Notes: a model not told the origin generated them from the letters alone. A stretch of 50,179 nucleotides of DNA from Alcaligenaceae bacterium (GCA_029263615.1 JAJUFT010000006.1:1-50179), one strand, 5' to 3'; positions 28,782-36,468 are shown, numbered from the stretch's first letter. Numbers and translations are program-made.

Positions 28782-29339
28782 ATGATGCACTTAAAGAGTG
28801 AAGAAATCGAGGTGCTGCGGGATTGCCCCGCCGTCACCATCCCCTATGGCTCGCCCGTCACGATCGAGAAGGGCTGCACAGCGGTGATCACCCAGCAGTT
28901 GGGTAGCAGTGTCACCGTCATGGTGCAAGGCAATCTGTATCGCGTCGAAGCGCAGGATGTCGATGCGCTCGGTCTGGAGGTCCAGGCCGAGGAACGGCTC
29001 AAGCCTGACGGCCCCGTCACCGAGGAATTCGTGCGTCAGACCACCTGGGACGTGCTCAGTTCCTGCTACGACCCGGAAATTCCGGTCGACATCGTCAACC
29101 TGGGTCTGGTCTATGGCTGCGACATCATCCCCCTGGGCGATGAAAAATTTCGTGTTGAAATTCGAATGACCCTGACCGCACCCGGTTGCGGAATGGGCAC
29201 GATGATTGCCGATGAAGCGCGCAGCAAGGTTCTCAACATTCATGGCGTGGAAGAAGTGACGGTGGACCTCGTATGGGATCCTCCATGGAGCCGGGAAATG
29301 ATGAGCGAGTCCGCGCGACTTCAGTTGGGCATGCTCTGA
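28782..29339 (+). CDS. sufT: Putative Fe-S assembly protein SufT (DUF59/MIP18 domain)
   Basis: A 185-residue protein ending with a MIP18/DUF59 domain. The conserved SCYDPEIPVDIVNLGLVYG, then LTAPGCGMG and DLVWDPPWSREMMSE, mark the SufT group. The N-terminal 75 residues form a separate small beta-rich part (LRDCPAVTIPYGSPVTIEKG). It is thought to help cluster maturation or transfer to clients; its exact role is unsettled. Two ATGs, 28782 and 28785, are possible. It is the last suf gene; a UUCG hairpin follows. Confidence 0.93.
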   Translation: MMHLKSEEIEVLRDCPAVTIPYGSPVTIEKGCTAVITQQLGSSVTVMVQGNLYRVEAQDVDALGLEVQAEERLKPDGPVTEEFVRQTTWDVLSSCYDPEIPVDIVNLGLVYGCDIIPLGDEKFRVEIRMTLTAPGCGMGTMIADEARSKVLNIHGVEEVTVDLVWDPPWSREMMSESARLQLGML

Positions 29340-29357
29340 TCGGTCCTCCGCTCCTGT

Positions 29358-29377
29358 CCGGGCTCTTCGGAGCCCGG
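29358..29377 (+). other. UUCG-tetraloop hairpin between sufT and osmC
   Basis: CCGGGCTC (29358-29365), loop TTCG and GAGCCCGG (29370-29377) make an extremely stable 8-bp hairpin. There is no T-tract after it, so it is more likely a 3'-end stabilising or processing element than a complete intrinsic terminator. Confidence 0.6.
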
Positions 29378-29403
29378 GCTCACGCCAGTCAACAGGAGCA
29401 GAC

Positions 29404-29835
29404 ATGACGATCAAGAAAGGTTCGGCCGTTTGGGAAGGCAGCTTCAAGCAGGGAAGCGGCACGATCTCCACTGAGTCCGGCGCGCTCAAGAAAGCGGCTT
29501 ATGGGGTTTCAGCACGATTCGAAGAGCAACCCGGCAGCAATCCGGAAGAGCTCATCGCCGCGGCACACGCTTCCTGCTTTTCCATGGCCTTGTCCCTCAT
29601 GTTGGGCGAGGCGGGCTTTGAGCCGGCAAGCATCGAAACGGAAGCGGCAGTCCGACTTGAAAAAGTGGGGGACGGCTTCGCAATTACGTCCAGCCATCTG
29701 TCCGTCCATGCCCGCATTCCGGGTATTGATGCCGACACATTCAGTGAAATCGCCACGCAGGCCAAGGCCGGTTGCCCGGTTTCCAAGGTGCTCAATGCAG
29801 AGATCACCATGGATGCCACCCTCCTGGCGGAATGA
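29404..29835 (+). CDS. OsmC/Ohr-family protein
   Basis: A 143-residue protein of the OsmC family, thiol peroxidases that reduce organic hydroperoxides. Two redox cysteines are present: AHASCFSMALS and AKAGCPVSKVL. The N-terminal WEGSFKQGSGTISTESGAL block is that of OsmC rather than Ohr. It is 64 bp after sufT on the same strand with its own AGGAG. Oxidative-stress defence would suit its position next to the SUF genes, but co-regulation is not shown. Confidence 0.92.
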   Translation: MTIKKGSAVWEGSFKQGSGTISTESGALKKAAYGVSARFEEQPGSNPEELIAAAHASCFSMALSLMLGEAGFEPASIETEAAVRLEKVGDGFAITSSHLSVHARIPGIDADTFSEIATQAKAGCPVSKVLNAEITMDATLLAE

Positions 29836-29863
29836 CGTCCCTCAGGTCGTCAGGGGGCTGCTG

Positions 29864-29889
29864 AAAAAGCGGGCTCACGAGGAGCCCGC
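29864..29889 (-). terminator. Intrinsic terminator of the curli-linked regulator transcript
   Basis: On the minus strand GCGGGCTC and GAGCCCGC (29869-29876 and 29882-29889) form an 8-bp stem with a 5-nt loop, followed by TTTTT (29864-29868). The regulator's TGA lies inside the stem. Confidence 0.88.
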
Positions 29890-30732
29890 CCCAGCAGGCG
29901 CAACGGGGGGGCGCGCCCAGCCCAGGGTGGCACCCCGGGTCACCGCCGCATAGACGGCCGCATTTCGATTGTGAACATCCAGACGCTGGTACAACGTTTC
30001 GGTGTGCGCCTTTGCCGTGGCCACCGAAATGTTCAGCGCGCGACCCACTTTCTTCATTGGGTACCCACGAGCTAGCAGGACCAGCACTTCATATTGCCGG
30101 GGCGTGAGTCCCAGCAGCTGGCATTCTCTGTGTGCCGCCGATCCTGGCCGTATTGGGGCCTTGAATTCGCTGTCCATGCCTTCCGGTATGCCGTGCCCCT
30201 CTGCCTCTTTGGCGGATGGGCGGCTCAACGGCGCGCTGATCGATGCCTGAGGGAACCACCGGGTGGGCTCGTAGCGCGTGGAGGTCGCCGATGAGGAGGT
30301 GGAAGGTAACGCCACGGGGGCAGGGGCCACGGCACTGGATCGGCTCCACTGCGCCGGGAAGCACGTGCCGCCTGCCAGGACCAGGCTGACGGAGGCTTTG
30401 AGGACTTCCGGAGGCGCGGAACGGCGCACGGTGCCCGAGATGCATTCGGGCAGGCAGCCCCTTTCCGGAGGCAGCCGGTCGTCTTCTGCAAGGAGCAGCA
30501 TTCGTGCGGGCCGGAACCGCTCTACCGCAGACACCGCTTCCGTGCCGACTTGTGAGGCGTCCTCCACCGACAATAGCAGCAAGTCGCACGGCTCTGGAGA
30601 TGCCGTGGGAGGTTCGCTGAGGCAAAGGGGGTCGAAATCGATGACGGATACTTGGGGAAAAGCTTCGCTCAACAGCTGACGCAGACCGAGCCGAAACAAA
30701 GGATGGGGCTCGACAATGACGACGGTACGCAT
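29875..30732 (-). CDS. LuxR-type regulator with pseudo-receiver domain (CsgD-like)
   Basis: A 285-residue DNA-binding regulator. The N-terminus resembles a response-regulator receiver (VVIVEPHPLFRLGLRQLL), but the phosphoacceptor position reads CDLLLLSVED, with serine replacing aspartate, and the acidic pair is reduced to one glutamate. Phosphorylation is therefore unlikely, as in CsgD and VpsT. A Ser/Pro/Ala-rich linker of about 75 residues precedes a LuxR helix-turn-helix (LGLTPRQYEVLVLLARGYPMKKVGRALNISVATAKAHTETLYQRL). The W[FLM][TS]R c-di-GMP motif of VpsT is not seen; the aligned site reads about CFPA. It lies downstream of the curli genes, which suggests it controls them. Confidence 0.82.
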   Translation of the reverse strand: MRTVVIVEPHPLFRLGLRQLLSEAFPQVSVIDFDPLCLSEPPTASPEPCDLLLLSVEDASQVGTEAVSAVERFRPARMLLLAEDDRLPPERGCLPECISGTVRRSAPPEVLKASVSLVLAGGTCFPAQWSRSSAVAPAPVALPSTSSSATSTRYEPTRWFPQASISAPLSRPSAKEAEGHGIPEGMDSEFKAPIRPGSAAHRECQLLGLTPRQYEVLVLLARGYPMKKVGRALNISVATAKAHTETLYQRLDVHNRNAAVYAAVTRGATLGWARPPVAPAGAGSS

Positions 30733-31008
30733 TTGTTATTTCCTAGACATAGGTATGGCGGGGATGCTGCGCCGTCACTCCAGGCCTGCTTTATCTGGAC
30801 CAGCGCACATCATCGCCTGATTGCGGAATCCGACTTCTCAATTGCCTGTTACTTGGGAATGGCTCTCCCTTCTGGAGGGTAGCGCCATTGCCGGGCTATC
30901 GTATGCAAGCTTCAGAGGGGGCACAATACGTGGTTAGGAACCGGTAACCATTTTGGAACGGGTTTAAGAACATATTGCGCTCTGCGTTTGAAACATGCGT
31001 TGGTCTGT
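30733..31008. other. Gap between the CsgC-like gene and the LuxR regulator
   Basis: A 276-bp non-coding stretch that is less GC-rich than its surroundings. It probably contains the regulator's own promoter. No hairpin with a T-tract, tRNA or conserved small ORF is seen. The LuxR gene may also be reached by read-through from the curli genes. Confidence 0.4.
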
Positions 31009-31317
31009 TCAAGTCGGGCACTCAAAGCGGTAGTGAAGCTCTTTCATATTGTTACGTGTAAGAATGATCTCTATATCGCACTGTGAATCTGGCTGCGGAC
31101 GGATGGAAACACGTGACAGTTCTGCGGGAGTGCCGGGAAGCAAGCGCAATGCGCCTGACTGCCCGATCACGCTGCGGCCTGATCGGCCCTTCTGGACGAC
31201 TCTCACCCGAAAGCCCAGAGATTGCTCCTCGTCACTCTGCACGTACGGAATGATGACGGGAGGGTTCACACGTTCAACCATATCTAACCAAACATGGATA
31301 TCTGCATCACCCACCAT
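31009..31317 (-). CDS. CsgC/CsgH-like curli chaperone, no signal peptide
   Basis: A 102-residue beta-rich protein. Its core (VIIPYV...FRVRVVQKGRSGRSVIGQSG...LSRVSIRPQPDSQCDIEIILT) follows the pattern of CsgC and CsgH, which stop curlin aggregating in the periplasm. Unlike those, this product starts MVGDADIHVWLDMVERV and lacks any hydrophobic signal peptide. A very strong ribosome-binding site (AGGAGGG) directly before the ATG supports this start, and no usable in-frame ATG/GTG/TTG lies before the next stop. It may act in the cytosol or be exported differently. The family call is moderate; position after the curlin gene supports it. Confidence 0.6.
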   Translation of the reverse strand: MVGDADIHVWLDMVERVNPPVIIPYVQSDEEQSLGFRVRVVQKGRSGRSVIGQSGALRLLPGTPAELSRVSIRPQPDSQCDIEIILTRNNMKELHYRFECPT

Positions 31318-31332
31318 AAACCCTCCTGTTCT

Positions 31333-31361
31333 ATTTTGTAACGTAGCAACAGTTACAAAAT
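31333..31361. repeat. 10-bp perfect inverted repeat upstream of the CsgC-like gene
   Basis: ATTTTGTAAC (31333-31342) and GTTACAAAAT (31352-31361) are perfect inverted repeats with a 9-nt spacer. The repeat sits 16 bp before the chaperone ATG in an AT-rich gap. It may be a protein operator or an mRNA hairpin next to the ribosome-binding site. Confidence 0.75.
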
Positions 31362-31389
31362 TGCAATCAATTGAAATTCATTGAAATAA

Positions 31390-31412
31390 CGGGTGGGTCG
31401 GGTGCCCACCCG
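31390..31412 (-). terminator. Hairpin after the curlin gene (possible attenuating terminator)
   Basis: CGGGTGGG and CCCACCCG (31390-31397 and 31405-31412) form an 8-bp stem with a 7-nt loop. On the minus strand TTATTTC follows. This could terminate much of the curlin transcript before the chaperone gene. Confidence 0.6.
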
Positions 31413-31425
31413 CCGGCGCTTACCT

Positions 31426-32151
31426 TTAGTTCGCCTGGTTGACGCGAGCCACGTTGTTCCATCCGGTCTGGATGACGGTGGCAGTATGGCCGTTGCCCGT
31501 CATATCGACGAGGGCGACGTTGCCCAGGCCGCGCTGCGTGACATTGGCAGTGAGCCCGGCGCCAGACTGCTTGACCGAGGCATATTGCAGGGCACCTTCC
31601 TGAGTGATGTTGGCGTTGTTGAAGGTCCCGCCATTCCCGTATTGATCGACATTTGCGGTGTGACCCGTTCCGGACTGGTTCACCTTCGCCTCGACCATGT
31701 GGCCACGCTGAATGATGCTGGCGTCGTGCCCCCAGCCACTGGTCTGATTGACGAAGGCCCACTGGCTGGTGCCCGACGAACCGATGTAGAACGGCCAGCT
31801 GCCATTGCTGCCACCCTGGTTGATATCGACACTGCTGGCACTTGCTGCCTGATAGACCTGAGCACCGCCATAATTGACGCGGTTCTGCTCAATGGTGACG
31901 GTATTGAGGCTGCCCGGGGAGTTCACCGTCGCCCACACACGGTCACTGCGGGTCTGCTCGATCGAGTGGTTGTTGCCCGAACCCGATGTGGTGATGCGGG
32001 CCTCGACGTCCGTGCCCTGATTGTTGTACTGGTCGATCGACGCCGTACTGAAGTTGCCCGACTGTTCGATATAGGCTTCGGCAGCCATGGCGGCGGTTGC
32101 GCCGTAAGCTAGGGTGATGCCCAGTGCCAGTGCAGAAAGTTTCACGTTCAT
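31426..32151 (-). CDS. csgA: Curlin major subunit (curlin repeat protein)
   Basis: Secreted amyloid subunit, 241 residues. A signal peptide (MNVKLSALALGITLAYGATAAMA-AEA) is followed by about ten imperfect repeats of the Q-x-G-x-x-N-x-A-x-(V/I)-x-Q type. Examples are YIEQSGNFSTASIDQ, VNQSGTGHTANVDQYG, VKQSGAGLTANVTQRG and TGNGHTATVIQTGWNNVARVNQ. E. coli CsgA has five repeats in 151 residues, so this is longer. No second curlin (CsgB nucleator) is in the window; this one may do both jobs or csgB may lie elsewhere. It lies 149 bp after csgG, with a hairpin between. Confidence 0.88.
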   Translation of the reverse strand: MNVKLSALALGITLAYGATAAMAAEAYIEQSGNFSTASIDQYNNQGTDVEARITTSGSGNNHSIEQTRSDRVWATVNSPGSLNTVTIEQNRVNYGGAQVYQAASASSVDINQGGSNGSWPFYIGSSGTSQWAFVNQTSGWGHDASIIQRGHMVEAKVNQSGTGHTANVDQYGNGGTFNNANITQEGALQYASVKQSGAGLTANVTQRGLGNVALVDMTGNGHTATVIQTGWNNVARVNQAN

Positions 32152-32206
32152 GGTAATGCTCCTCTTGAGTTTCTCTTTTCAGCTCTCAGGGCCGATGAGA
32201 TGGCAC

Positions 32207-32232
32207 CACATGGAAGGCCCCTTCCCCATGTG
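32207..32232. other. Hairpin between csgG and the curlin gene
   Basis: CACATGG (32207-32213) pairs with CCATGTG (32226-32232), and an inner AAGG/CCTT extends the stem with a small bulge. No T-tract follows on the minus strand. It may mark processing between secretion genes and the highly expressed subunit gene. Confidence 0.45.
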
Positions 32233-32300
32233 ATGCAGCCGGTTGCGCCCGGCGTACGCGGATCGCGCATCGTTCTCCCACGGGAAGCGGGGAGGGGACG

Positions 32301-33269
32301 TCAGGATGACGGTTGCGCGGATCCTCCTCCCGAGTCGGGAGATAATTCGGTGGAGACAGCACCTCGGGCGGTGTGCTGCACGACGTCATAGGTGTCGCTC
32401 TGCGAGGCAGCGAGATATCGCTGCAGAATCGGCGAGTTCCAGTCCTCCTCGTTACGCAGGCGCCAGTTACCTTCCTTCAGGCCCTGCACGGTGAGGTGGA
32501 TGACGGCGGCCTCAATCGCTTCCTTGACGCTCAGCTGTGCGGGTTCGTTGGCGGTGATCCCTGCCTCGAATTCGAACAGGTCGGTGTAGTTCACGAACTT
32601 GTAGACGTTGGGCGTCAGTTCATAGGAATAGATCGTCTTGGTGGTGGACACGGAATGCAGAATGGCGCCGGTGCGGATGTCGATGCTGCGCAGGTTCACC
32701 GTCACCTGGTCCATGCGGTACTGGGTCGATGCCCCCACTCCGAGGAATCGCGCACCTATCCCGCCGGTCCTGACGTTGCTTTCATAGGCGATGATGCCGC
32801 CATCCAGAAGAATCGACGCAGGCAGCAGCGGCGGGACGTTGTTTGCATTGGATGCCTCGCCCGGCATTTCCATGGCGCGCACAATGCGCCGTTCCGTCAA
32901 CAGTTCCTGCAGGCTTTCGCGTTCCACCGGCGTGTACCAGCCCGAATCCTTCAGGGCCTTGATCAGCATGGCGGCGGCGCCCTGGGTGACCGAGGTCGAG
33001 AATGAACTGTCCGGAGACGGTTTGTATTGGCCCGTCTGATCACGGAACCCATAGACGGCGGCGACGACCTTGCCCCGGGGTGGCGGCAGTTTGAGCAGGT
33101 CACGCGTGGACGGCGAGGGCGGCGTCAGCGTGGCGGCCGTGGTAGGCTGCACGGGTTCTCGGGGAGGTACCGCGCAGGCGCTCAAGCTGGCAGCCAGCGC
33201 GAAGAAAGCGGCGTGTCGGACGATTCTCTGACCGTTCGATGGGCGGCGGGGCGATGTACGGGTCATCAT
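32301..33269 (-). CDS. csgG: Curli secretion channel lipoprotein CsgG
   Basis: Outer-membrane lipoprotein that forms the nonameric export channel for curlin. The 322-residue product has signal peptide and lipobox LSAC with Cys32. The body carries family blocks such as VVAAVYGFRDQTGQYKPSPDSSFSTSVTQGAAAMLIKAL, SGWYTPVERESLQELLTERRIVRA and GIGARFLGVGASTQYRMDQVTVNLR (transmembrane hairpin region). E. coli CsgG is 277 residues; the excess is at both ends. The ATG overlaps the csgF stop (ATGA). Confidence 0.96.
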   Translation of the reverse strand: MMTRTSPRRPSNGQRIVRHAAFFALAASLSACAVPPREPVQPTTAATLTPPSPSTRDLLKLPPPRGKVVAAVYGFRDQTGQYKPSPDSSFSTSVTQGAAAMLIKALKDSGWYTPVERESLQELLTERRIVRAMEMPGEASNANNVPPLLPASILLDGGIIAYESNVRTGGIGARFLGVGASTQYRMDQVTVNLRSIDIRTGAILHSVSTTKTIYSYELTPNVYKFVNYTDLFEFEAGITANEPAQLSVKEAIEAAVIHLTVQGLKEGNWRLRNEEDWNSPILQRYLAASQSDTYDVVQHTARGAVSTELSPDSGGGSAQPSS

Positions 33270-33709
33270 TGGCTGCTCACAATGAATTGAGTGGAGGCGC
33301 CGGTCAGCTTGTCCGTGGTGGTCACGTTCAGCATGCCGTTGCCCATGTCTGCGACGTTGATGATGAAGTTGTCCGTTTCCAGGTTCCCTGGGATCAGGTT
33401 CCCGTTGGGACCCATGATCTTGGAGGTGGCTGCGGCCGTCAGGCGATTGACCACCTGGCGCTCCAGCGTCTCATTGAACTGTTCGAGCGGCGTCTTTTCT
33501 TCCAGGCCCATCTGGTCATCCAGCCCGGGATCCGTGTGGGTCTTGGTCGCCAGGGCCGAATTCAGCAGCACATGGCCGTAAGCCGGGTTCCCACCGAAGG
33601 AGGGATTGCGCGGGTAGTAAATCAGTTCGCTGGCCGTCGAAGGGGCTGCCAGCGAGGCCGCACTCAGCAGCAGGGCGATGCGCAGGCCGTTAGGGCAGTG
33701 TTTGGACAT
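33266..33709 (-). CDS. csgF: Curli assembly protein CsgF
   Basis: Surface-exposed accessory protein that binds CsgG and couples secretion to nucleation. The 147-residue product has a signal peptide ending near PSTASE. The mature N-terminus LIYYPRNPSFGGNPAYGHVLLNSA matches the CsgF segment (F-x-N/P-P-x-F-G-G-N-P) that inserts into the CsgG pore. GAGGAG precedes the ATG. It lies between csgE and csgG with minimal spacing. Confidence 0.95.
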   Translation of the reverse strand: MSKHCPNGLRIALLLSAASLAAPSTASELIYYPRNPSFGGNPAYGHVLLNSALATKTHTDPGLDDQMGLEEKTPLEQFNETLERQVVNRLTAAATSKIMGPNGNLIPGNLETDNFIINVADMGNGMLNVTTTDKLTGASTQFIVSSQ

Positions 33710-33721
33710 GTTGGCTCCTCG

Positions 33722-34303
33722 TCATAATTCCTCCGGACCCAGATCCGGGTCGGGGGTGGTAAAGCGTTCCAGCTCCATCCGCGCGATGCGTTCAAGAACC
33801 TGATCCACAGCAAGCTCGCTGAGTTCGCGTGTGGCGGCCCGCGCGGGGGGCAGGAAGGTGTGAAAGATCCGCTGCTGTCGATAGAGAATCCATATTTCGC
33901 TGCCGAACCGGGCGGTGGGTCGTTCGTGAATCGAGATGGAGTAACGGCTGGACTGATCGCTATAGCGCCATGTATTCGAGAAATAGCGGTAGAAATCCTT
34001 GCCCAGCACGGTGACGGTGCGGTTGACCAGCATCCCGCCCATCGGTTCGTCGAACAGGCGCTCCACGGCGCGCTGAACTTCTTCAGCGGGATCGCCTCGC
34101 TTCTCCTGCCGCGCTTCGCGCGCTGACGTATCACGTGTCCCATGTCCAGCGGTGTTCCCGGATTGAGCATGGGCGGAGGAGGCGCAGAAGGCCAGGGCGC
34201 TCAGAGCGGCGAGGGCGGACACGCACAGATTCGACGGCGCCTTGGGCCGGCGGCGCCCGGTGCCCTCGTCACTGCAGACCTTCACGTGAAATCGCTGACT
34301 CAT
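33722..34303 (-). CDS. csgE: Curli assembly protein CsgE
   Basis: Periplasmic cap/adaptor for the CsgG channel. The 193-residue product (E. coli 129) has a long charged N-region before a hydrophobic signal segment (LCVSALAALSALAFCASSAHAQ). An unconserved charged stretch (residues about 48-75) follows, then the CsgE core: GGMLVNRTVTVLGKDFYRYFSNTWR, YSISIHERPTARFGSEIWILYR and RIFHTFLPP. The start at 34303 has AGGGAT upstream; the frame continues to 34342 without support. It is the first gene of the curli operon on this strand, so the main curli promoter should lie in 34304-34691. Confidence 0.93.
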   Translation of the reverse strand: MSQRFHVKVCSDEGTGRRRPKAPSNLCVSALAALSALAFCASSAHAQSGNTAGHGTRDTSAREARQEKRGDPAEEVQRAVERLFDEPMGGMLVNRTVTVLGKDFYRYFSNTWRYSDQSSRYSISIHERPTARFGSEIWILYRQQRIFHTFLPPARAATRELSELAVDQVLERIARMELERFTTPDPDLGPEEL

Positions 34304-34691
34304 CGATCTATCCCTGGAAAAATCCCTCGTACTTCCGTACATCCGGTCGCAAGGTGGAAATCACTTGTATGGGATGTATCGTAGGGAAACGAAAACTGAC
34401 GAACATGAGACGTTCGGCCGTGTTGAAACCGGACCGATGGCCGGCAACGGCGGATGGCCGAAGCCGCTTGGCCTACGCTATTCCGAGGGGCGGTCACGTC
34501 CTGATGGCGCCCCAAGGAGGAACCGCGCTCGCATGCAACCGACGGTTGCTGCGGGTTACAGAACACGGGACAACAGGGGCTACATGCTGATGCGGATTGA
34601 GCGAATTGCGGACGCCCGATGGCCGAGCGGGAAAACCCGAGGCGATTCAAACGCAGGTATGATGCGACACGAAAAAACGAGGGGAGATCAC
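34304..34691. other. csgE/nudC divergent intergenic region
   Basis: A 388-bp gap between the divergent csgE and nudC genes, expected to hold the curli operon promoter. A candidate nudC -10 (TATGAT, 34658-34663) lies 28 bp before its GTG without a good -35. An open frame runs rightward through it from 34365 in phase with nudC, but the sequence before the GTG shows no family features. No confident sigma-70 or sigma-54 promoter for csgE was recognised. Confidence 0.5.
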
Positions 34692-35462
34692 GTGAATTTC
34701 GTTTTCCGAGGTAATGAGATACTGTTGCGCGATTCGGATCTGAGTCTGCCGGATGCGCGCTGGTGCGCGTGGGCGGGCGTGCCAGTCGATGCATTTCATC
34801 CGCTGTGGCTGACCGATGGCTGCGAGGATTTTTGTGCGCATGTCGGACCGGAGGTCGAGGCGCCGCCCGGATTCAGTTTTCACCGTCTGCGTGCGGTTCT
34901 GGCCCAGCTGGGTGAACAGGGAGCGGCGGTGAGTCGTGCCTTCCAGGTGTCGGAATGGGTACGCACCCATCGCTATTGCGGCGTCTGCGCGGCACCCATG
35001 CTCAAGTCCAACACGGAGCTCTGTTTCCACTGCCCGTCCTGCGGGTTTTCGGCGTACCCGCGCGTCTCTCCCGCCATGATGGTGCTCATCAAACGGGGTG
35101 ATCAGCTGCTGCTGGCCCGGCACTCTGCGTACGCGCAGGCGCGTTACACCGCCTTGGCGGGCTTTGTGGAAGCGGGTGAAAACATTGAAGAAGCCATCCA
35201 CCGGGAAGTGCTGGAGGAGGTCGGACTGCGTGTGCGTGACATCCGTTACTTCGGCAGCCAGTCCTGGCCTTTTCCACATTCCCTCATGATTGCCTTCACC
35301 GCCGAGTACGACGGGGGCGAGCTGCGCATTCAGGAAGATGAGCTGGACGACGTCCGATGGTTCGGCCCGGGCGATGTGCTGCCACCCATTCCGGCGCCGG
35401 AATCCGTTGCCGGGCGCCTGATCCGGGCCAATCTGTCGCCCGACCTGCTCCTGCAGCTTTGA
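34692..35462 (+). CDS. nudC: NAD(+) diphosphatase / RNA deNADding enzyme NudC
   Basis: Nudix hydrolase that cleaves NADH and removes NAD caps from RNA. The 256-residue product (E. coli 257) has a zinc ribbon with Cys96, Cys99, Cys114 and Cys117. The Nudix box spans residues 156-178 (GFVEAGENIEEAIHREVLEEVGL pattern, given as GX5EX7REVLEEVGL). The NADH-specific motif SQSWPFPHSLM follows. The start is GTG at 34692, chosen because GGGGAG lies 6 nt upstream and the length then fits. The much longer frame from 34365 is unsupported. Confidence 0.95.
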   Translation: MNFVFRGNEILLRDSDLSLPDARWCAWAGVPVDAFHPLWLTDGCEDFCAHVGPEVEAPPGFSFHRLRAVLAQLGEQGAAVSRAFQVSEWVRTHRYCGVCAAPMLKSNTELCFHCPSCGFSAYPRVSPAMMVLIKRGDQLLLARHSAYAQARYTALAGFVEAGENIEEAIHREVLEEVGLRVRDIRYFGSQSWPFPHSLMIAFTAEYDGGELRIQEDELDDVRWFGPGDVLPPIPAPESVAGRLIRANLSPDLLLQL

Positions 35463-35480
35463 GGGCGGGCGTCCAAGACT

Positions 35481-35500
35481 GGCCCGACCCTGCTCGGGCC
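35481..35500. other. Hairpin between convergent nudC and EamA genes
   Basis: GGCCCGA (35481-35487) pairs with TCGGGCC (35494-35500) with a 6-nt loop. No T-run on either side, so termination is uncertain. Confidence 0.4.
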
Positions 35501-35559
35501 CGGCATCGACAATGATTCAGAACGTTTGCGACGCTTGAATTCCGCACGCTCAGCGACGA

Positions 35560-36468
35560 TCAACTGGATCCTTCCAGACGCGCTCGCCGGCCGGCGCTTT
35601 CTGACTGAATGGCCCAGAAATTGGCGGCTGCAATGAGGGCCGCCCCCACCACTACGGCCGCACTGATGGCTTCCCCATAGAAGAGCCAACCTATGACGGC
35701 AATCAGCGGCACCCGGAGAAAATCGATGGGAATGGCCAGGGAGGCGTCCATGAGCTGCAGGGCTCGTGCCATGGTGTAGTGGGCGCTGAGCGTGGCGCCA
35801 CCCAGAATCACCATCCAGGGAAAGTCGCCCCAAGATAGCGCGGCCCATTCGCCCGTCAGAAACAGCATGACGGCGGCCATGGGGCACTGCATGAGCACCA
35901 TCCACATCACGATGACGGCCGGCGAGCAGGTGGTGGTGAGGCGCTTGACGATCACGGCCGACGCCCCGTAGCCAGCCGCAGCAGCCAACACCAGCAGGGC
36001 GGCGGGGTCCAGACCGGCTCCGGGTCGGAGCACGATTAGTACCCCCACAAAGCTCACCAACATGGCTTGCAGGCGCACGCGTGAGATGCGTTCCTTCAAT
36101 GCCAGCGCGGCAAACAACGCCACCCAGATGGGCATGGTGAACTCCAGCGCAAAGACGTAGGCGAGGGGCAGAAGCACGACGCCCAGGGTCCAACAATACT
36201 GCGCACTGAAGTGAACCACATTGCGCAAGAAGTGCAGCCGCAGGTCTGTGGCCCGCCGCAGTTCCGGCAACACGCGCCGGGCCACGACGAGCATGATGAC
36301 AATGCCCACGACCGAACGCAGCAGCAAGACCTGCATGATGGACATGGATTGCGCCAGTTCGCGCGACGCCAGCGCCATACCGATGAACGACATCAGACAG
36401 GCGACCATCCAGAGCACGCCCGTCGTCAGTGAGCCCCGGGGTCGGGTTTGAGGCAGGGCTTCACTCAT
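35560..36468 (-). CDS. EamA/DMT-superfamily transporter
   Basis: Inner-membrane transporter, 302 residues with ten predicted hydrophobic segments in two EamA repeats (about 17-145 and 160-290). Repeat 1 ends with FALEFTMPIWVALFAALALKERISRVRLQA and repeat 2 with AIPIDFLRVPLIAVIGWLFYGEAISAAVVVGAALI, both typical of drug/metabolite exporters. Substrate unknown. It is convergent with nudC. Confidence 0.92.
   Translation of the reverse strand: MSEALPQTRPRGSLTTGVLWMVACLMSFIGMALASRELAQSMSIMQVLLLRSVVGIVIMLVVARRVLPELRRATDLRLHFLRNVVHFSAQYCWTLGVVLLPLAYVFALEFTMPIWVALFAALALKERISRVRLQAMLVSFVGVLIVLRPGAGLDPAALLVLAAAAGYGASAVIVKRLTTTCSPAVIVMWMVLMQCPMAAVMLFLTGEWAALSWGDFPWMVILGGATLSAHYTMARALQLMDASLAIPIDFLRVPLIAVIGWLFYGEAISAAVVVGAALIAAANFWAIQSESAGRRARLEGSS

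Noticed and set aside
31426-32151. Curlin repeats as a DNA tandem repeat or assembly artefact
   Set aside because: The repeats are similar at protein level but diverged in DNA, and the frame has a signal peptide and a single clean stop.
34365-34691. Possible 109-residue N-terminal extension of NudC
   Set aside because: The GTG at 34692 has an ideal ribosome-binding site and gives the family length; the extension has no conserved sequence and crosses the divergent promoter region.
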